Assembly: GCF_018130215.1 (NCBI RefSeq)
Contig: NZ_JAFCKQ010000010.1
Coordinates: forward strand, 1-64,000
From: Bradyrhizobium jicamae
Lineage (GTDB): Bacteria; Pseudomonadota; Alphaproteobacteria; Rhizobiales; Xanthobacteraceae
Reading direction: 5' to 3'
DNA: 64,000 nt
This document shows positions 10,339 through 18,040 of this stretch, one piece after another. The notes under the pieces are model-generated. The model saw only the letters and a list, made by a program, of their open reading frames with translations. It was not told where the DNA came from and ran no database searches. Both the position numbers and the translations under genes were made by a program. How positions within the stretch are numbered: the stretch's first letter is position 1; each line of letters begins with the position of its first letter.

Positions 10339-11115
10339 TTACGCCTTGCCGCCGGACTTTTCGCGGGTCTGGTTGACCTGCATCTTCGCGTAAGTCTGCA
10401 TCAGGCCGACCTCGTTCGACAGCGTCACGAGCTTGAAGCCCATGTTGATGGCGCGCACCGCGCCCTCGGCACCCGAGCAGTGGATGCCAGCGTTGAGGCC
10501 GCGCTTGCCGCATTCCTTGACGATCTTCTCATAGATCTTGAGGATTTCCGGCTCGTCGCGATCGAGCTTCGGCACGAGGCCGTAGGAGAAGCCGAGATCG
10601 GACGGACCGACATAGACGCCGTCGATGCCCTCGACGTCGAGGATCGCTTCCATGTTCTCGATCGCGGTCTTCGTCTCCATCATCGGCAGCAGCACGATCT
10701 CGTCGTTGGCGGTCTTCTGATAGCTGCCGGCCGAACCGTACATGCCGGAGCGGATCGGGCCGTTGGAGCGCACGCCCTTCGGCGGATATTTGGCGTAGGA
10801 GACCAGGTTCCTTGCTTCCTGCGGCGTGTTGACCATCGGGCAGATCACGCCATAGGCGCCGCCGTCGAGCACCTTGCCGATGATGCCGGGCTCATTCCAG
10901 GGCACGCGGACCATCGGGGTCACCGGATGGCCGTGCATCGACTGGAAGCATTGCACCATCGACAGATAGTCCTGCACGCCGTGCTGCATGTCGACGGTGA
11001 CGCTGTCGAAGCCGCATTGCGCGATCACTTCGGCGGAAAAGCCGGAGGGGATCGCGAGCCACGCGTTCACCACCGCCTTGCCCGACGCCCAGACTTGCTT
11101 GACCTTGTTTGCCAT
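10339..11115 (-). CDS. HpcH/HpaI family aldolase
   Basis: A 258-residue class II pyruvate aldolase. Visible residues match HpaI-type enzymes: the base His in VDMQHGVQD, Arg in MVRVPWNEP, and metal ligands Glu in MMETKTAIEN and Asp in VGPSDLGFS. The family splits 2-keto-4-hydroxy acids into pyruvate (or a related keto acid) and an aldehyde. It sits between Ldh-type and UxaA-type genes on the minus strand, about 3 kb from the hpa cluster on the plus strand. A sugar-acid aldolase role is therefore likelier than the homoprotocatechuate aldolase, but since no other HpaI candidate is in the window the hpa role cannot be excluded. Overall identity to E. coli HpaI looks modest by eye. Confidence 0.85.
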   Translation of the reverse strand: MANKVKQVWASGKAVVNAWLAIPSGFSAEVIAQCGFDSVTVDMQHGVQDYLSMVQCFQSMHGHPVTPMVRVPWNEPGIIGKVLDGGAYGVICPMVNTPQEARNLVSYAKYPPKGVRSNGPIRSGMYGSAGSYQKTANDEIVLLPMMETKTAIENMEAILDVEGIDGVYVGPSDLGFSYGLVPKLDRDEPEILKIYEKIVKECGKRGLNAGIHCSGAEGAVRAINMGFKLVTLSNEVGLMQTYAKMQVNQTREKSGGKA

Positions 11116-11154
11116 TGATCGCGTTTCCCTTTGCGGTTTATTGGGGGACGAGCC

Positions 11155-12240
11155 TTAGCTGGTCGCCCGCTGGATGCTCACTTCGCCGACGCCGACTTCG
11201 CGCGCGGTGTTCACTATCGCCGCCCAGGTGTCGTCAGGCAAGGGGATGCCGTTCCTGGTGCGCTCGGCGCGGGTCGTGCGTTCGGGATCGCCCGGAATCA
11301 GCACGGATTCCGTACCTGCGATCGGTTTGGTCGCGCGGATGAAATCACTGTAGCGGGTGATTTCCGCATCGAAGAAATCGCTGGTGTCGATCACCTTCGG
11401 GTCGATGTAGAACGCCATCATGCCGTTGGCGAAACGCCGATCCGACGACGTCGCGCCGGTCCCGGTCAGAGCGCCGCCGAGCAACTCGCAGATGAACGCG
11501 AGACCGGAACCCTTGTGATCGCCAAAGGCGCGGATCGCGCCGGTCCCCTTGGTGTGGTCACGCGGCCCGTCCGGCGTGTACGGACCGTACAGCACGTGCG
11601 GATCCTGGCTCAGGGTTCCATCGGCATCGACCAGGGCGCCGGCCGGCAGCTTCTTGCCGCCACGGCTTGCGACGAGGCATTTGCCTTCAGCCACGACGGA
11701 GGTGGCGAAATCGAGCACGATCGGTTCCCGGCCCTGCCGCGGAATGCCGACGCAATACGGCGCGGTCGACAGGCGCTTCTCGACGCCGCCATAAGGCGCG
11801 ACCAACAGCGACCCTGCCGCGGTCACGAAATGAATCGAGACGAGACCTTCGGCGGCGGCCATTTCGGCCCAGTCGCCGACGCGTCCGAGATGGCCGGAGT
11901 TGCGCAGCGCAACCGCTGACAGCCCCGCCTTCTTGCACTTCTCGATGCCGATCCTGACCGCGACCGGTGTGACGGTCTGGCCATAGCCGAACTTGCCGTC
12001 GACCACCGCGAGCGACGGCGTGTCGACCACGACCTCCGGGGTCTGGTTGGGCACGATCGAGCCCATCTTCTTCCACCTGACATAAACGGGCACACGGATC
12101 ACACCGTGGCTGTCGTGCCCGGTGAGGTTCGCGGTCGTCAGGTACGTCGCGATGCGCCTTGCCTCTTCGGGCGAGGACTCCGAATGGGAGAAGACTTCGG
12201 ACACGAAGTTGATGAGATTATCGACCTTGATGGTGACCAT
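11155..12240 (-). CDS. Ldh family NAD(P)-dependent oxidoreductase (malate/lactate/diketogulonate type)
   Basis: A 361-residue member of the malate/L-lactate dehydrogenase family, which is unrelated to Rossmann dehydrogenases. The family signature TGHDSHGVIRVPVYV is near the N-terminus, followed by VDGKFGYGQTV and AVALRNSGHLGRVGDWAE. The C-terminal part has FGDHKGSGLAFICELLGGAL. Members reduce or oxidise 2-keto acids such as 2,3-diketogulonate, ureidoglycolate or malate. It is first in the operon with the aldolase (39 nt downstream) and the UxaA-type dehydratase. The partners suggest it works on a sugar-acid-derived keto acid; the true substrate is not visible. Confidence 0.85.
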   Translation of the reverse strand: MVTIKVDNLINFVSEVFSHSESSPEEARRIATYLTTANLTGHDSHGVIRVPVYVRWKKMGSIVPNQTPEVVVDTPSLAVVDGKFGYGQTVTPVAVRIGIEKCKKAGLSAVALRNSGHLGRVGDWAEMAAAEGLVSIHFVTAAGSLLVAPYGGVEKRLSTAPYCVGIPRQGREPIVLDFATSVVAEGKCLVASRGGKKLPAGALVDADGTLSQDPHVLYGPYTPDGPRDHTKGTGAIRAFGDHKGSGLAFICELLGGALTGTGATSSDRRFANGMMAFYIDPKVIDTSDFFDAEITRYSDFIRATKPIAGTESVLIPGDPERTTRAERTRNGIPLPDDTWAAIVNTAREVGVGEVSIQRATS

Positions 12241-12388
12241 GAACGACTGGCTCGCTGGATTTATGCTCGCGGCATTTCAAGCATTCGTCTTGGCGTGACC
12301 GCCAGGACAGGCCGCGGCGATCGCTTCGTTGCCCCACAATTCGTCGGGCTTGCCGCCCAGCATTTGACCCAGCTAACCATGATTGTAC

Positions 12389-12400
12389 ATTGCACGCAAT
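12389..12400. promoter_or_regulatory. Candidate GntR operator in the divergent intergenic region
   Basis: ATTGC-AC-GCAAT is a perfect inverted repeat, preceded by the similar half ATTGTAC. It lies between the divergent Ldh-type gene and the GntR regulator, where an autoregulatory operator would be expected. The assignment rests on position and symmetry only. Confidence 0.3.
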
Positions 12401-12490
12401 AGCCAAACGGTGCCATAAGCGGTGCGTAAATGCCCGCCGCGGACGACCTCCGCGCGATCACGTGATAGTGTCGCCGTCGGACAGCCATCC

Positions 12491-13486
12491 ATGTCGATGC
12501 CAAGAGCCAAATCGCAAACCAGACGGAAACAGCCGGCCTATGCGCTGATCAAGGATGCCCTGGCAAAGCGTATCCGGACCGGCGACGTTCCATCGGGAAC
12601 AGTGCTCTCCGAATCGTCGATTGCGAATCTGTTCGGCTCCAGCCGCTCGCCGGTTCGGCAGGCCTTCGATCAGCTGGAGCTCATCGGCCTGGTACGCCGG
12701 TTCGACGGCCGCGGCGTCGTCGCCGGCAAGCGCCAGGTCAAGCCTCGGCGCATCCCGATCACACCGCAAATGCTGGGACTGACCGACGGACCGGTCGAGG
12801 CTGTCAGAAGCGATACCTGGGACGCCCTTTATTACAGGCTCGAACGCGACATCATTTACCGGTCGCTGTTCGGACGCTTCCGCGTCAGCGAGCTCGCGCT
12901 GGCGCGGCATTTCCGGGTCGGACGCACGGTTGCGCGCAACCTGCTGCTACGTGCGCAGGCGATCGGAATCCTGGAGAAGGGCGCCAAGGCGCACTGGTAT
13001 GTGGTGCCGCTCGACCAGGAACGCGTCCGCAACATCTTCGAGGTGCGGGCAACCCTCGAGCCGCTGCTGCTGAAATCCGCCGCCGCGAGGATCCCGGCGC
13101 CGTTGCTGGACGAGATGGCGGAGCGGCTGCGCGAGGCGATCCACTTTCGCAACCGCATCGGCGTCGGTGAGCTCGACGAGATCGAGGGGGATCTCCATAT
13201 CCGGTGCCTGGGTTACGGCGTCAACCGCGAGATGTTCGAAGCCCTCAAGCGCACCCACTGCGCCTTCGTGATCGGCAAGCACATCCAGGTGGCGCTGACC
13301 GCGCCGCAGATCGATTCCTTCATGGACGAGCATCTCCTGATCATGGACGCGCTGCGCGCGCGCGACGGCGACGCGGCGGCCGCGACACTGCGCCGCCATA
13401 TCGAATGGTCCCATTCGAAAGTTGCCGGCTGGATCGCCGAATTCCGCGCCATCAATGTGATCTCGCATGTTCCTTACATGGTGTAG
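12491..13486 (+). CDS. GntR family regulator with two winged-helix domains and FCD domain
   Basis: A 331-residue transcription factor. The first winged helix (about residues 16-80) is a normal GntR domain: LSESSIANLFGSSRSPVRQA then LELIGLVRR. A second region (about 110-175) repeats the pattern, with VSELALARHFRVGRTVARNL followed by LLRAQAIGILEKG. The FCD ligand domain follows (about 178-325), with candidate metal ligands in EGDLHIRC, DEHLLIMDAL and RRHIEWS. The start is ATG 12491 because the upstream in-frame GTG adds 23 residues without family sequence. It is divergent from the sugar-acid operon and probably controls it. Two DNA-binding domains in one FCD protein is an unusual arrangement. 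Confidence 0.88.
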   Translation: MSMPRAKSQTRRKQPAYALIKDALAKRIRTGDVPSGTVLSESSIANLFGSSRSPVRQAFDQLELIGLVRRFDGRGVVAGKRQVKPRRIPITPQMLGLTDGPVEAVRSDTWDALYYRLERDIIYRSLFGRFRVSELALARHFRVGRTVARNLLLRAQAIGILEKGAKAHWYVVPLDQERVRNIFEVRATLEPLLLKSAAARIPAPLLDEMAERLREAIHFRNRIGVGELDEIEGDLHIRCLGYGVNREMFEALKRTHCAFVIGKHIQVALTAPQIDSFMDEHLLIMDALRARDGDAAAATLRRHIEWSHSKVAGWIAEFRAINVISHVPYMV

Positions 13487-13515
13487 CCGCCGCACCGCAT
13501 CGTGCAAGTTCTCGA

Positions 13516-14052
13516 CTACTCGTCGGCCTCGACCTCGCCGTCACCGGCAGACGTCATTCCGGCCAGGCTGATCTCCAGCGCGCCGAGCATCTCCTGCAGC
13601 TCCGCAAGCTTGCGGGCGCCATACTGCCTGGTGATCGCGGCATAGATCGCCTCAGAGGTCGGCGCCACCGCCTCGATCAGCTTCAGCCCCCTCGCCGAGA
13701 TCGAGACGACCGCGCGCCGCAGGTCGGTCTGCGCCACCTTGCGCTCGACCAGCTGGCGCGCTTCGAGATCGCGCAGGATGCGGGACAGGCTCGGGCCGAG
13801 CAGGAACGCGACATGCGCAAGCTCGGTGACCTCGATCTCGTCGACGGAGGTCAGCGCACGCAGGATCCGCCATTGCTGCTCGGTCAGCCCGTGGTTGCGC
13901 AGCGACGGGCGGAACTGCCGCATCACGGCCTCGCGTGCGCGCAGCAGCGACATCGGCAGCGAGCGCGAGAACTCGCGCATCGGCGCGCGGCGCAACGATC
14001 CGGCCTCAGCCTGCGCTGCCCGCAATTCGGTCGGCGTCTTCTTTCGCGCCAT
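13516..14052 (-). CDS. hpaR: MarR family regulator of homoprotocatechuate degradation (HpaR)
   Basis: A 178-residue MarR-type winged-helix protein. The core is seen in NHGLTEQQWRILRALTSV, ELAHVAFLLGPSLSRILRDL and VAQTDLRRAVVSISARG, the pattern of HpaR/HpcR repressors. It is divergent from hpaH, and its gene-neighbour logic (regulator next to the operon it controls) supports the name. The start is ATG 14052; an upstream in-frame TTG would add two residues. Known HpaR proteins repress the meta-cleavage operon until homoprotocatechuate or a related aromatic binds. The palindrome at 14117-14128 is a natural candidate operator. Confidence 0.85.
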   Translation of the reverse strand: MARKKTPTELRAAQAEAGSLRRAPMREFSRSLPMSLLRAREAVMRQFRPSLRNHGLTEQQWRILRALTSVDEIEVTELAHVAFLLGPSLSRILRDLEARQLVERKVAQTDLRRAVVSISARGLKLIEAVAPTSEAIYAAITRQYGARKLAELQEMLGALEISLAGMTSAGDGEVEADE

Positions 14053-14074
14053 GGTCAATCCGCAACCGCAAATT

Positions 14075-14097
14075 TTTGCGCTGCAACATGGCGCAAA
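14075..14097. promoter_or_regulatory. Inverted repeat TTTGCGC-n9-GCGCAAA near the hpaR start
   Basis: Perfect 7-base arms separated by 9 bases, 22 bases upstream of the hpaR start codon. The site could serve autoregulation of hpaR or bind another factor. The call is by symmetry and position only. Confidence 0.4.
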
Positions 14098-14116
14098 TCA
14101 GTTTGCGGAAATTCAC

Positions 14117-14128
14117 TTAACATGTTAA
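14117..14128. promoter_or_regulatory. Perfect palindrome TTAACATGTTAA, probable HpaR operator
   Basis: A 12-base perfect palindrome 33 bases before the hpaH start, in the hpaR-hpaH divergent region. Size, AT-richness and symmetry are typical for MarR-family operators. Confidence 0.6.
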
Positions 14129-14161
14129 TCATCTCCCGACATCCACATTCTGTGTAGCACG

Positions 14162-14968
14162 ATGAGCCTTTCCCAGGACGATATCCGCGCAGCCGCCCGG
14201 CGGCTCGACCAGGCGGAAAAGACCCGCAAGCAGATCCGCCAGCTCTCGCTGGAATATCTAGGCATTACGCTCGAAGACGCCTACGCGATTCAGAAGGCCT
14301 GGGTCGAGATGAAGGTGGCGGAGGGCCGCGTCGTCAAGGGCCACAAGATCGGCCTGACCTCGAAGGCGATGCAGAGCGCACTCAATATCGACGAGCCTGA
14401 TTCCGGCATCCTGCTCGATGACATGTTCTTTGCCGATGGCGGCCTGGTGCCGAGCGACCGCTTCATCGCCACCCGCGTCGAGGCCGAGCTTGCCTTTGTG
14501 ATGAAGCACCGCCTGTCGGGCCCGGATTGCACGCTGTTCGACGTGCTCAACGCCACCGATTTCGTGGTGCCTGCGCTCGAGATTCTCGATACGCGGGTCG
14601 AGCGGGTCGATCCCGCGACCAGGGCGACGCGCAAGATCTTCGACACCATCGCCGACAACGCCGCCAATGCCGGCATCGTGCTCGGCGGCCGGCCGATCCG
14701 CCCGTTGGACGCCGACCTGCGCTGGATCGGCGCGCTCTGCTTCCGCAACGGCCAGCTCGAGGAAACAGGCCTTGCCGCCGGCGTGCTCAACCATCCGGCC
14801 ACCGCGGTGGCCTGGCTCGCCAACAAGATCGCGCCGAACGGGCTGGCGCTCGAGGCCGGCCAGGTGGTGCTGGCGGGCTCCTTCATCCGCCCGATCGAAA
14901 CCCGCAAAGGCGACACGATTCAGGCGGACTATGGACCTTACGGGTCCGTGAGCTGCTACTTCGCCTGA
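14162..14968 (+). CDS. hpaH: 2-oxo-hept-4-ene-1,7-dioate hydratase
   Basis: A 268-residue enzyme of the MhpD/HpaH hydratase family. It adds water to 2-oxo-hept-4-ene-1,7-dioate, giving 4-hydroxy-2-oxoheptanedioate for the final aldolase. Recognisable family segments are VVKGHKIGLTSKAMQ, EPDSGILLDDMFF, RVEAELAFVMKHRLSG and VVLAGSFIRPIE; the acidic metal ligands lie in the third. It is the first gene of the plus-strand operon, followed after 21 nt by hpaF. Having the hydratase first fits control of the whole lower pathway from the hpaR-hpaH promoter. Confidence 0.92.
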   Translation: MSLSQDDIRAAARRLDQAEKTRKQIRQLSLEYLGITLEDAYAIQKAWVEMKVAEGRVVKGHKIGLTSKAMQSALNIDEPDSGILLDDMFFADGGLVPSDRFIATRVEAELAFVMKHRLSGPDCTLFDVLNATDFVVPALEILDTRVERVDPATRATRKIFDTIADNAANAGIVLGGRPIRPLDADLRWIGALCFRNGQLEETGLAAGVLNHPATAVAWLANKIAPNGLALEAGQVVLAGSFIRPIETRKGDTIQADYGPYGSVSCYFA

Positions 14969-14989
14969 GGCCATAAGCAGGAGACCGGC

Positions 14990-15388
14990 ATGCCGCATTT
15001 CACGATCGAATATTCCGCAAATCTCGACGGCCTCGTCGACATGGCCAGGACCGTCGAGGTGGTGCGCAAGGCCGCGGTCGAGACCGGCATCTTTCCGCTC
15101 GGCGGCATCCGCGTCCGCGCCATCAGATGCGAGCACTACGCGATCGCCGACGGCCGCAGGGATTACGGTTTCCTCGACATGGTGCTGCGGCTCGGCGAAG
15201 GCCGCGACCTTGCCACACGCAAGACGGCCGGCGAGCAGATCTTCAAGGCGCTGTCAGCCCATCTCGATCCGGTCTTTGCCGGCAGCAAATTCGCTTTGTC
15301 GTTCGACATGCAGATCAACGACAAGGCGACGAGCTGGAAGCGCAACAACATCCACGACGCACTGAAAGTGGAGGCGGTCAATGGATAA
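14990..15388 (+). CDS. hpaF: 5-carboxymethyl-2-hydroxymuconate delta-isomerase
   Basis: A 132-residue member of the tautomerase superfamily. It begins MPHFTIEYSAN, so Pro becomes the N-terminal catalytic residue once Met is removed, as in CHMI. Family segments DYGFLDMVLRLGEGRD and FALSFDMQI are visible. It moves a double bond in 5-carboxymethyl-2-hydroxymuconate so that decarboxylation can follow. Length matches the family (about 125-130). Its last 8 bases overlap the hpaE start. Confidence 0.92.
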   Translation: MPHFTIEYSANLDGLVDMARTVEVVRKAAVETGIFPLGGIRVRAIRCEHYAIADGRRDYGFLDMVLRLGEGRDLATRKTAGEQIFKALSAHLDPVFAGSKFALSFDMQINDKATSWKRNNIHDALKVEAVNG

Positions 15389-16925
15389 AGCCACCCCGAA
15401 ATCATCGGCCGACGTGTTCCAGGCCAACCGCGACCGCGCTGGTCCCCTGCTCGCGAAACTGAAGGGGGAAGGCATCGGCCACATGATCGACGGCAAGATC
15501 GTGCCGTCGGTCTCGGGCCAGACCTTCGAGACCAAATCGCCCGTTGACGGCACCGTGCTCGCGACAGTCGCGCGCGGCAATGCCGAGGATATCGACCGCG
15601 CCGCGACCGCTGCGTCGCGCGCCTTCAAGGCCTGGCGCGACATGCCGGCGACGACCCGCCGCAAGCTGCTCAATCGCGTCGCCGATGCGATCGAGGATCA
15701 TGCCGACGACATCGCCGTGCTCGAATGCATCGACACCGGCCAGGCGCATCGCTTCATGGCCAAGGCCGCGATCCGCGCCGCGGAGAATTTCCGTTTCTTT
15801 GCCGATAAATGCGCGGAGGCGCGCGACGGCCTGAACACGCCGAGCGAAGAGCACTGGAACATCTCGACCCGCGTGCCGATCGGCCCGGTCGGCGTGATCA
15901 CGCCGTGGAACACGCCGTTCATGCTCTCGACCTGGAAGATCGCGCCCGCGCTCGCGGCCGGCTGCACCGTCGTGCACAAGCCCGCGGAATGGTCGCCGGT
16001 CACCGCCGACCTGCTGGTCAAGCTGGCGAAACAGGCCGGCATTCCTGACGGCGTGTTCAATACCGTGCACGGCTTCGGCGAGGACGCCGGCAAGGCGCTG
16101 ACCGAGCATCCGGCCATCAAGGCGATCGGCTTCGTCGGCGAGAGCTCTACCGGTTCTGCGATCATGGCGCAGGGGGCACCGACCCTGAAGCGGGTGCATT
16201 TCGAGCTCGGCGGCAAGAACCCGGTGATCGTGTTCGACGACGCCGATCTCGACCGCGCGCTCGATGCCGTCGTGTTCATGATCTACTCGCTCAACGGCGA
16301 GCGCTGCACCTCGTCCAGCCGCCTCCTGGTCCAGCAGAGCATCGCCGACAAGTTCATCGAAAAGCTCACTGCGCGAGTGAACGCCCTCAAGGTCGGCCAT
16401 CCCCTCGATCCCTCAACCGAGATCGGCCCGCTGATCCACGAGCGTCACCTCGCCAAGGTCTGCAGCTATTTCGACGTCGCCATTAAGGACGGCGCCACCA
16501 TCGCGGCCGGCGGCAAGCCGCATGACGGCCCGGGCGGCGGCCACTATGTGCAGCCGACGCTGGTCACCGGCGCGAACGCCAAAATGCGCGTCGCGCAGGA
16601 GGAGGTGTTCGGCCCGTTCCTGACGGTTATTCCGTTCCGCGACGAGGCTGACGCGATCGAGATCGCCAATGGCGTGCAGTATGGCCTGACCGGTTATGTC
16701 TGGACCGGCGACATGGGCCGCGCACTGCGCGTCGCCGATGCGCTGGAAGCCGGCATGATCTGGCTCAACTCGGAAAACGTCCGCCACTTGCCGACCCCGT
16801 TCGGCGGCATGAAGGCGTCGGGCATCGGCCGCGACGGCGGCGACTACTCGTTCGACTTCTACATGGAAACCAAGCACGTCTCGCTCGCGCGCGGGACGCA
16901 CAAGATCCAGAAACTGGGAATGTAA
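15381..16925 (+). CDS. hpaE: 5-carboxymethyl-2-hydroxymuconate semialdehyde dehydrogenase
   Basis: A 514-residue aldehyde dehydrogenase that oxidises the ring-cleavage product to the dicarboxylic acid with NAD. Catalytic residues are in place: Asn177 in TPWNTPF, Glu275 in FELGGKNP and nucleophile Cys309 in NGERCTSS. The segment ESSTGSAIMAQ holds the cofactor loop. The C-terminal MKASGIGRDGGDYSFDFYME is typical of the HpaE/BetB group. Operon position between hpaF and hpaD supports HpaE over other dehydrogenases. A repeat element of about 95 bases separates it from hpaD. Confidence 0.93.
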   Translation: MDKATPKSSADVFQANRDRAGPLLAKLKGEGIGHMIDGKIVPSVSGQTFETKSPVDGTVLATVARGNAEDIDRAATAASRAFKAWRDMPATTRRKLLNRVADAIEDHADDIAVLECIDTGQAHRFMAKAAIRAAENFRFFADKCAEARDGLNTPSEEHWNISTRVPIGPVGVITPWNTPFMLSTWKIAPALAAGCTVVHKPAEWSPVTADLLVKLAKQAGIPDGVFNTVHGFGEDAGKALTEHPAIKAIGFVGESSTGSAIMAQGAPTLKRVHFELGGKNPVIVFDDADLDRALDAVVFMIYSLNGERCTSSSRLLVQQSIADKFIEKLTARVNALKVGHPLDPSTEIGPLIHERHLAKVCSYFDVAIKDGATIAAGGKPHDGPGGGHYVQPTLVTGANAKMRVAQEEVFGPFLTVIPFRDEADAIEIANGVQYGLTGYVWTGDMGRALRVADALEAGMIWLNSENVRHLPTPFGGMKASGIGRDGGDYSFDFYMETKHVSLARGTHKIQKLGM

Positions 16926-16930
16926 CGCCC

Positions 16931-17025
16931 GTCGTTCCGGGGCGCGCAGCGAACTACGGTGCGCAATTGCGCACCCGAGAACCTCAAGATTCCGGGTTCG
17001 ATGCTTTGCATCGCCCCGGAATGAC
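16931..17025. repeat. Palindromic repeat, CGGAATCTCGAGATTCCG family, copy 1
   Basis: Opens with GTCGTTCCGGGGCG and closes with its near complement CGCCCCGGAATGAC, with CAAGATTCCGGGTTCGATGC inside. Related copies are at 37651-37729 and 51424-51501. This copy lies within the hpa operon, between hpaE and hpaD. Confidence 0.7.
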
Positions 17026-17046
17026 ACCACAATCAGGGAAACGTCC

Positions 17047-18030
17047 ATGCCCGTTCCGACCCACGTCTTCAATCCGCCCTTCAACATCATCCGTTGCAGC
17101 CACGCCGTGCTCGACGTCACTGATCTCGACGCCAGCGCTGCGTTCTACGAGAAGACGATCGGCCTCCACATCGAGGACCGCGACGACAAGGCGGCGTACC
17201 TGCGCGCCAGCGAGGAGCATCAGCATCACTCGGTGGTGCTGCGCAAGGCGCCCAAGGCCGCCTGCAACCGGCTCGGCTTCAAGGTCGGCAATGACGGCGA
17301 CCTCGACAAGGCGGCCGCGTTCTTCTCCGAGCAAGGCATCAGCCATGCCTTCGTCGACCAGCCGTTCCAGGGCCGCACCTTGCAGTTCACCGATCCGTTC
17401 GGCTTCCAGATCGAGCTTTACGCCACGATGGAGAAACGCCCGCATCTGCTGCGGCGTTACGATCTCTACAAGGGCTGCCATCCGCAGCGGCTCGACCATT
17501 TCAATGTGTTTGCCGCCGAGGTGCAGGACACGGTCGACTTCTACGCCCGGCTCGGCTTCCGCCTCACCGAATATGCCGAGGAGGACGGCGCCAACGGCCG
17601 GATCGCCGCCGCCTGGATGCACCGCAAGGGCAATGTCCACGACTTCGCCATCACCAACGGCCGTGGCCCGCGCCTGCACCACATCGCCTATTGGGTACCG
17701 ACCGCGATGAATATCGTGCATCTCTGCGACGTGATGGCCTCGAGCGGCTTTCTCAAGAACATCGAGCGCGGACCCGGCCGGCACGGCATCTCGAACGCGT
17801 TCTTTCTCTACGTCCGCGATCCCGACGGCCATCGCATCGAGCTCTACACCAGCGACTACTTTACGGGAGACCACGATCACGAGCCGCTGCGCTGGTCGCT
17901 GCGCGATCCGCGCCGCCAAACCTTGTGGGGGGCGCCGGCGCCGCGCTCCTGGTTCGAGGAGGGCTCGCCCTTCGCTGGCCAGGCCGTGCGTGAGCCGCGC
18001 TTCGTCGCCGACGTGCTGGTTGCGGATTGA
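17047..18030 (+). CDS. hpaD: 3,4-dihydroxyphenylacetate 2,3-dioxygenase, type I extradiol (VOC fold)
   Basis: A 327-residue ring-cleaving dioxygenase opening homoprotocatechuate next to its hydroxyls. Two VOC modules are visible (about 15-130 and 145-275). The metal triad is His151 in RLDHFNVF, His211 or His212 in RLHHIAYW and Glu265 in GHRIELYTSDYF, nearly the positions in the Brevibacterium/Arthrobacter enzymes. It is thus not related to the LigB-type HpaD of E. coli. A second-shell HGISNAFFLYVRDPDG is also present. It lies between hpaE and hpaG, 10 nt before the latter. Confidence 0.92.
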   Translation: MPVPTHVFNPPFNIIRCSHAVLDVTDLDASAAFYEKTIGLHIEDRDDKAAYLRASEEHQHHSVVLRKAPKAACNRLGFKVGNDGDLDKAAAFFSEQGISHAFVDQPFQGRTLQFTDPFGFQIELYATMEKRPHLLRRYDLYKGCHPQRLDHFNVFAAEVQDTVDFYARLGFRLTEYAEEDGANGRIAAAWMHRKGNVHDFAITNGRGPRLHHIAYWVPTAMNIVHLCDVMASSGFLKNIERGPGRHGISNAFFLYVRDPDGHRIELYTSDYFTGDHDHEPLRWSLRDPRRQTLWGAPAPRSWFEEGSPFAGQAVREPRFVADVLVAD

Positions 18031-18040
18031 GGATTTGCAA

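Noticed and set aside
8641..10340. CRISPR-like array suggested by repeated GCGAATA units
   Set aside because: Units are contiguous or overlapping without regular unique spacers, occur as inverted halves, and no cas gene is present.
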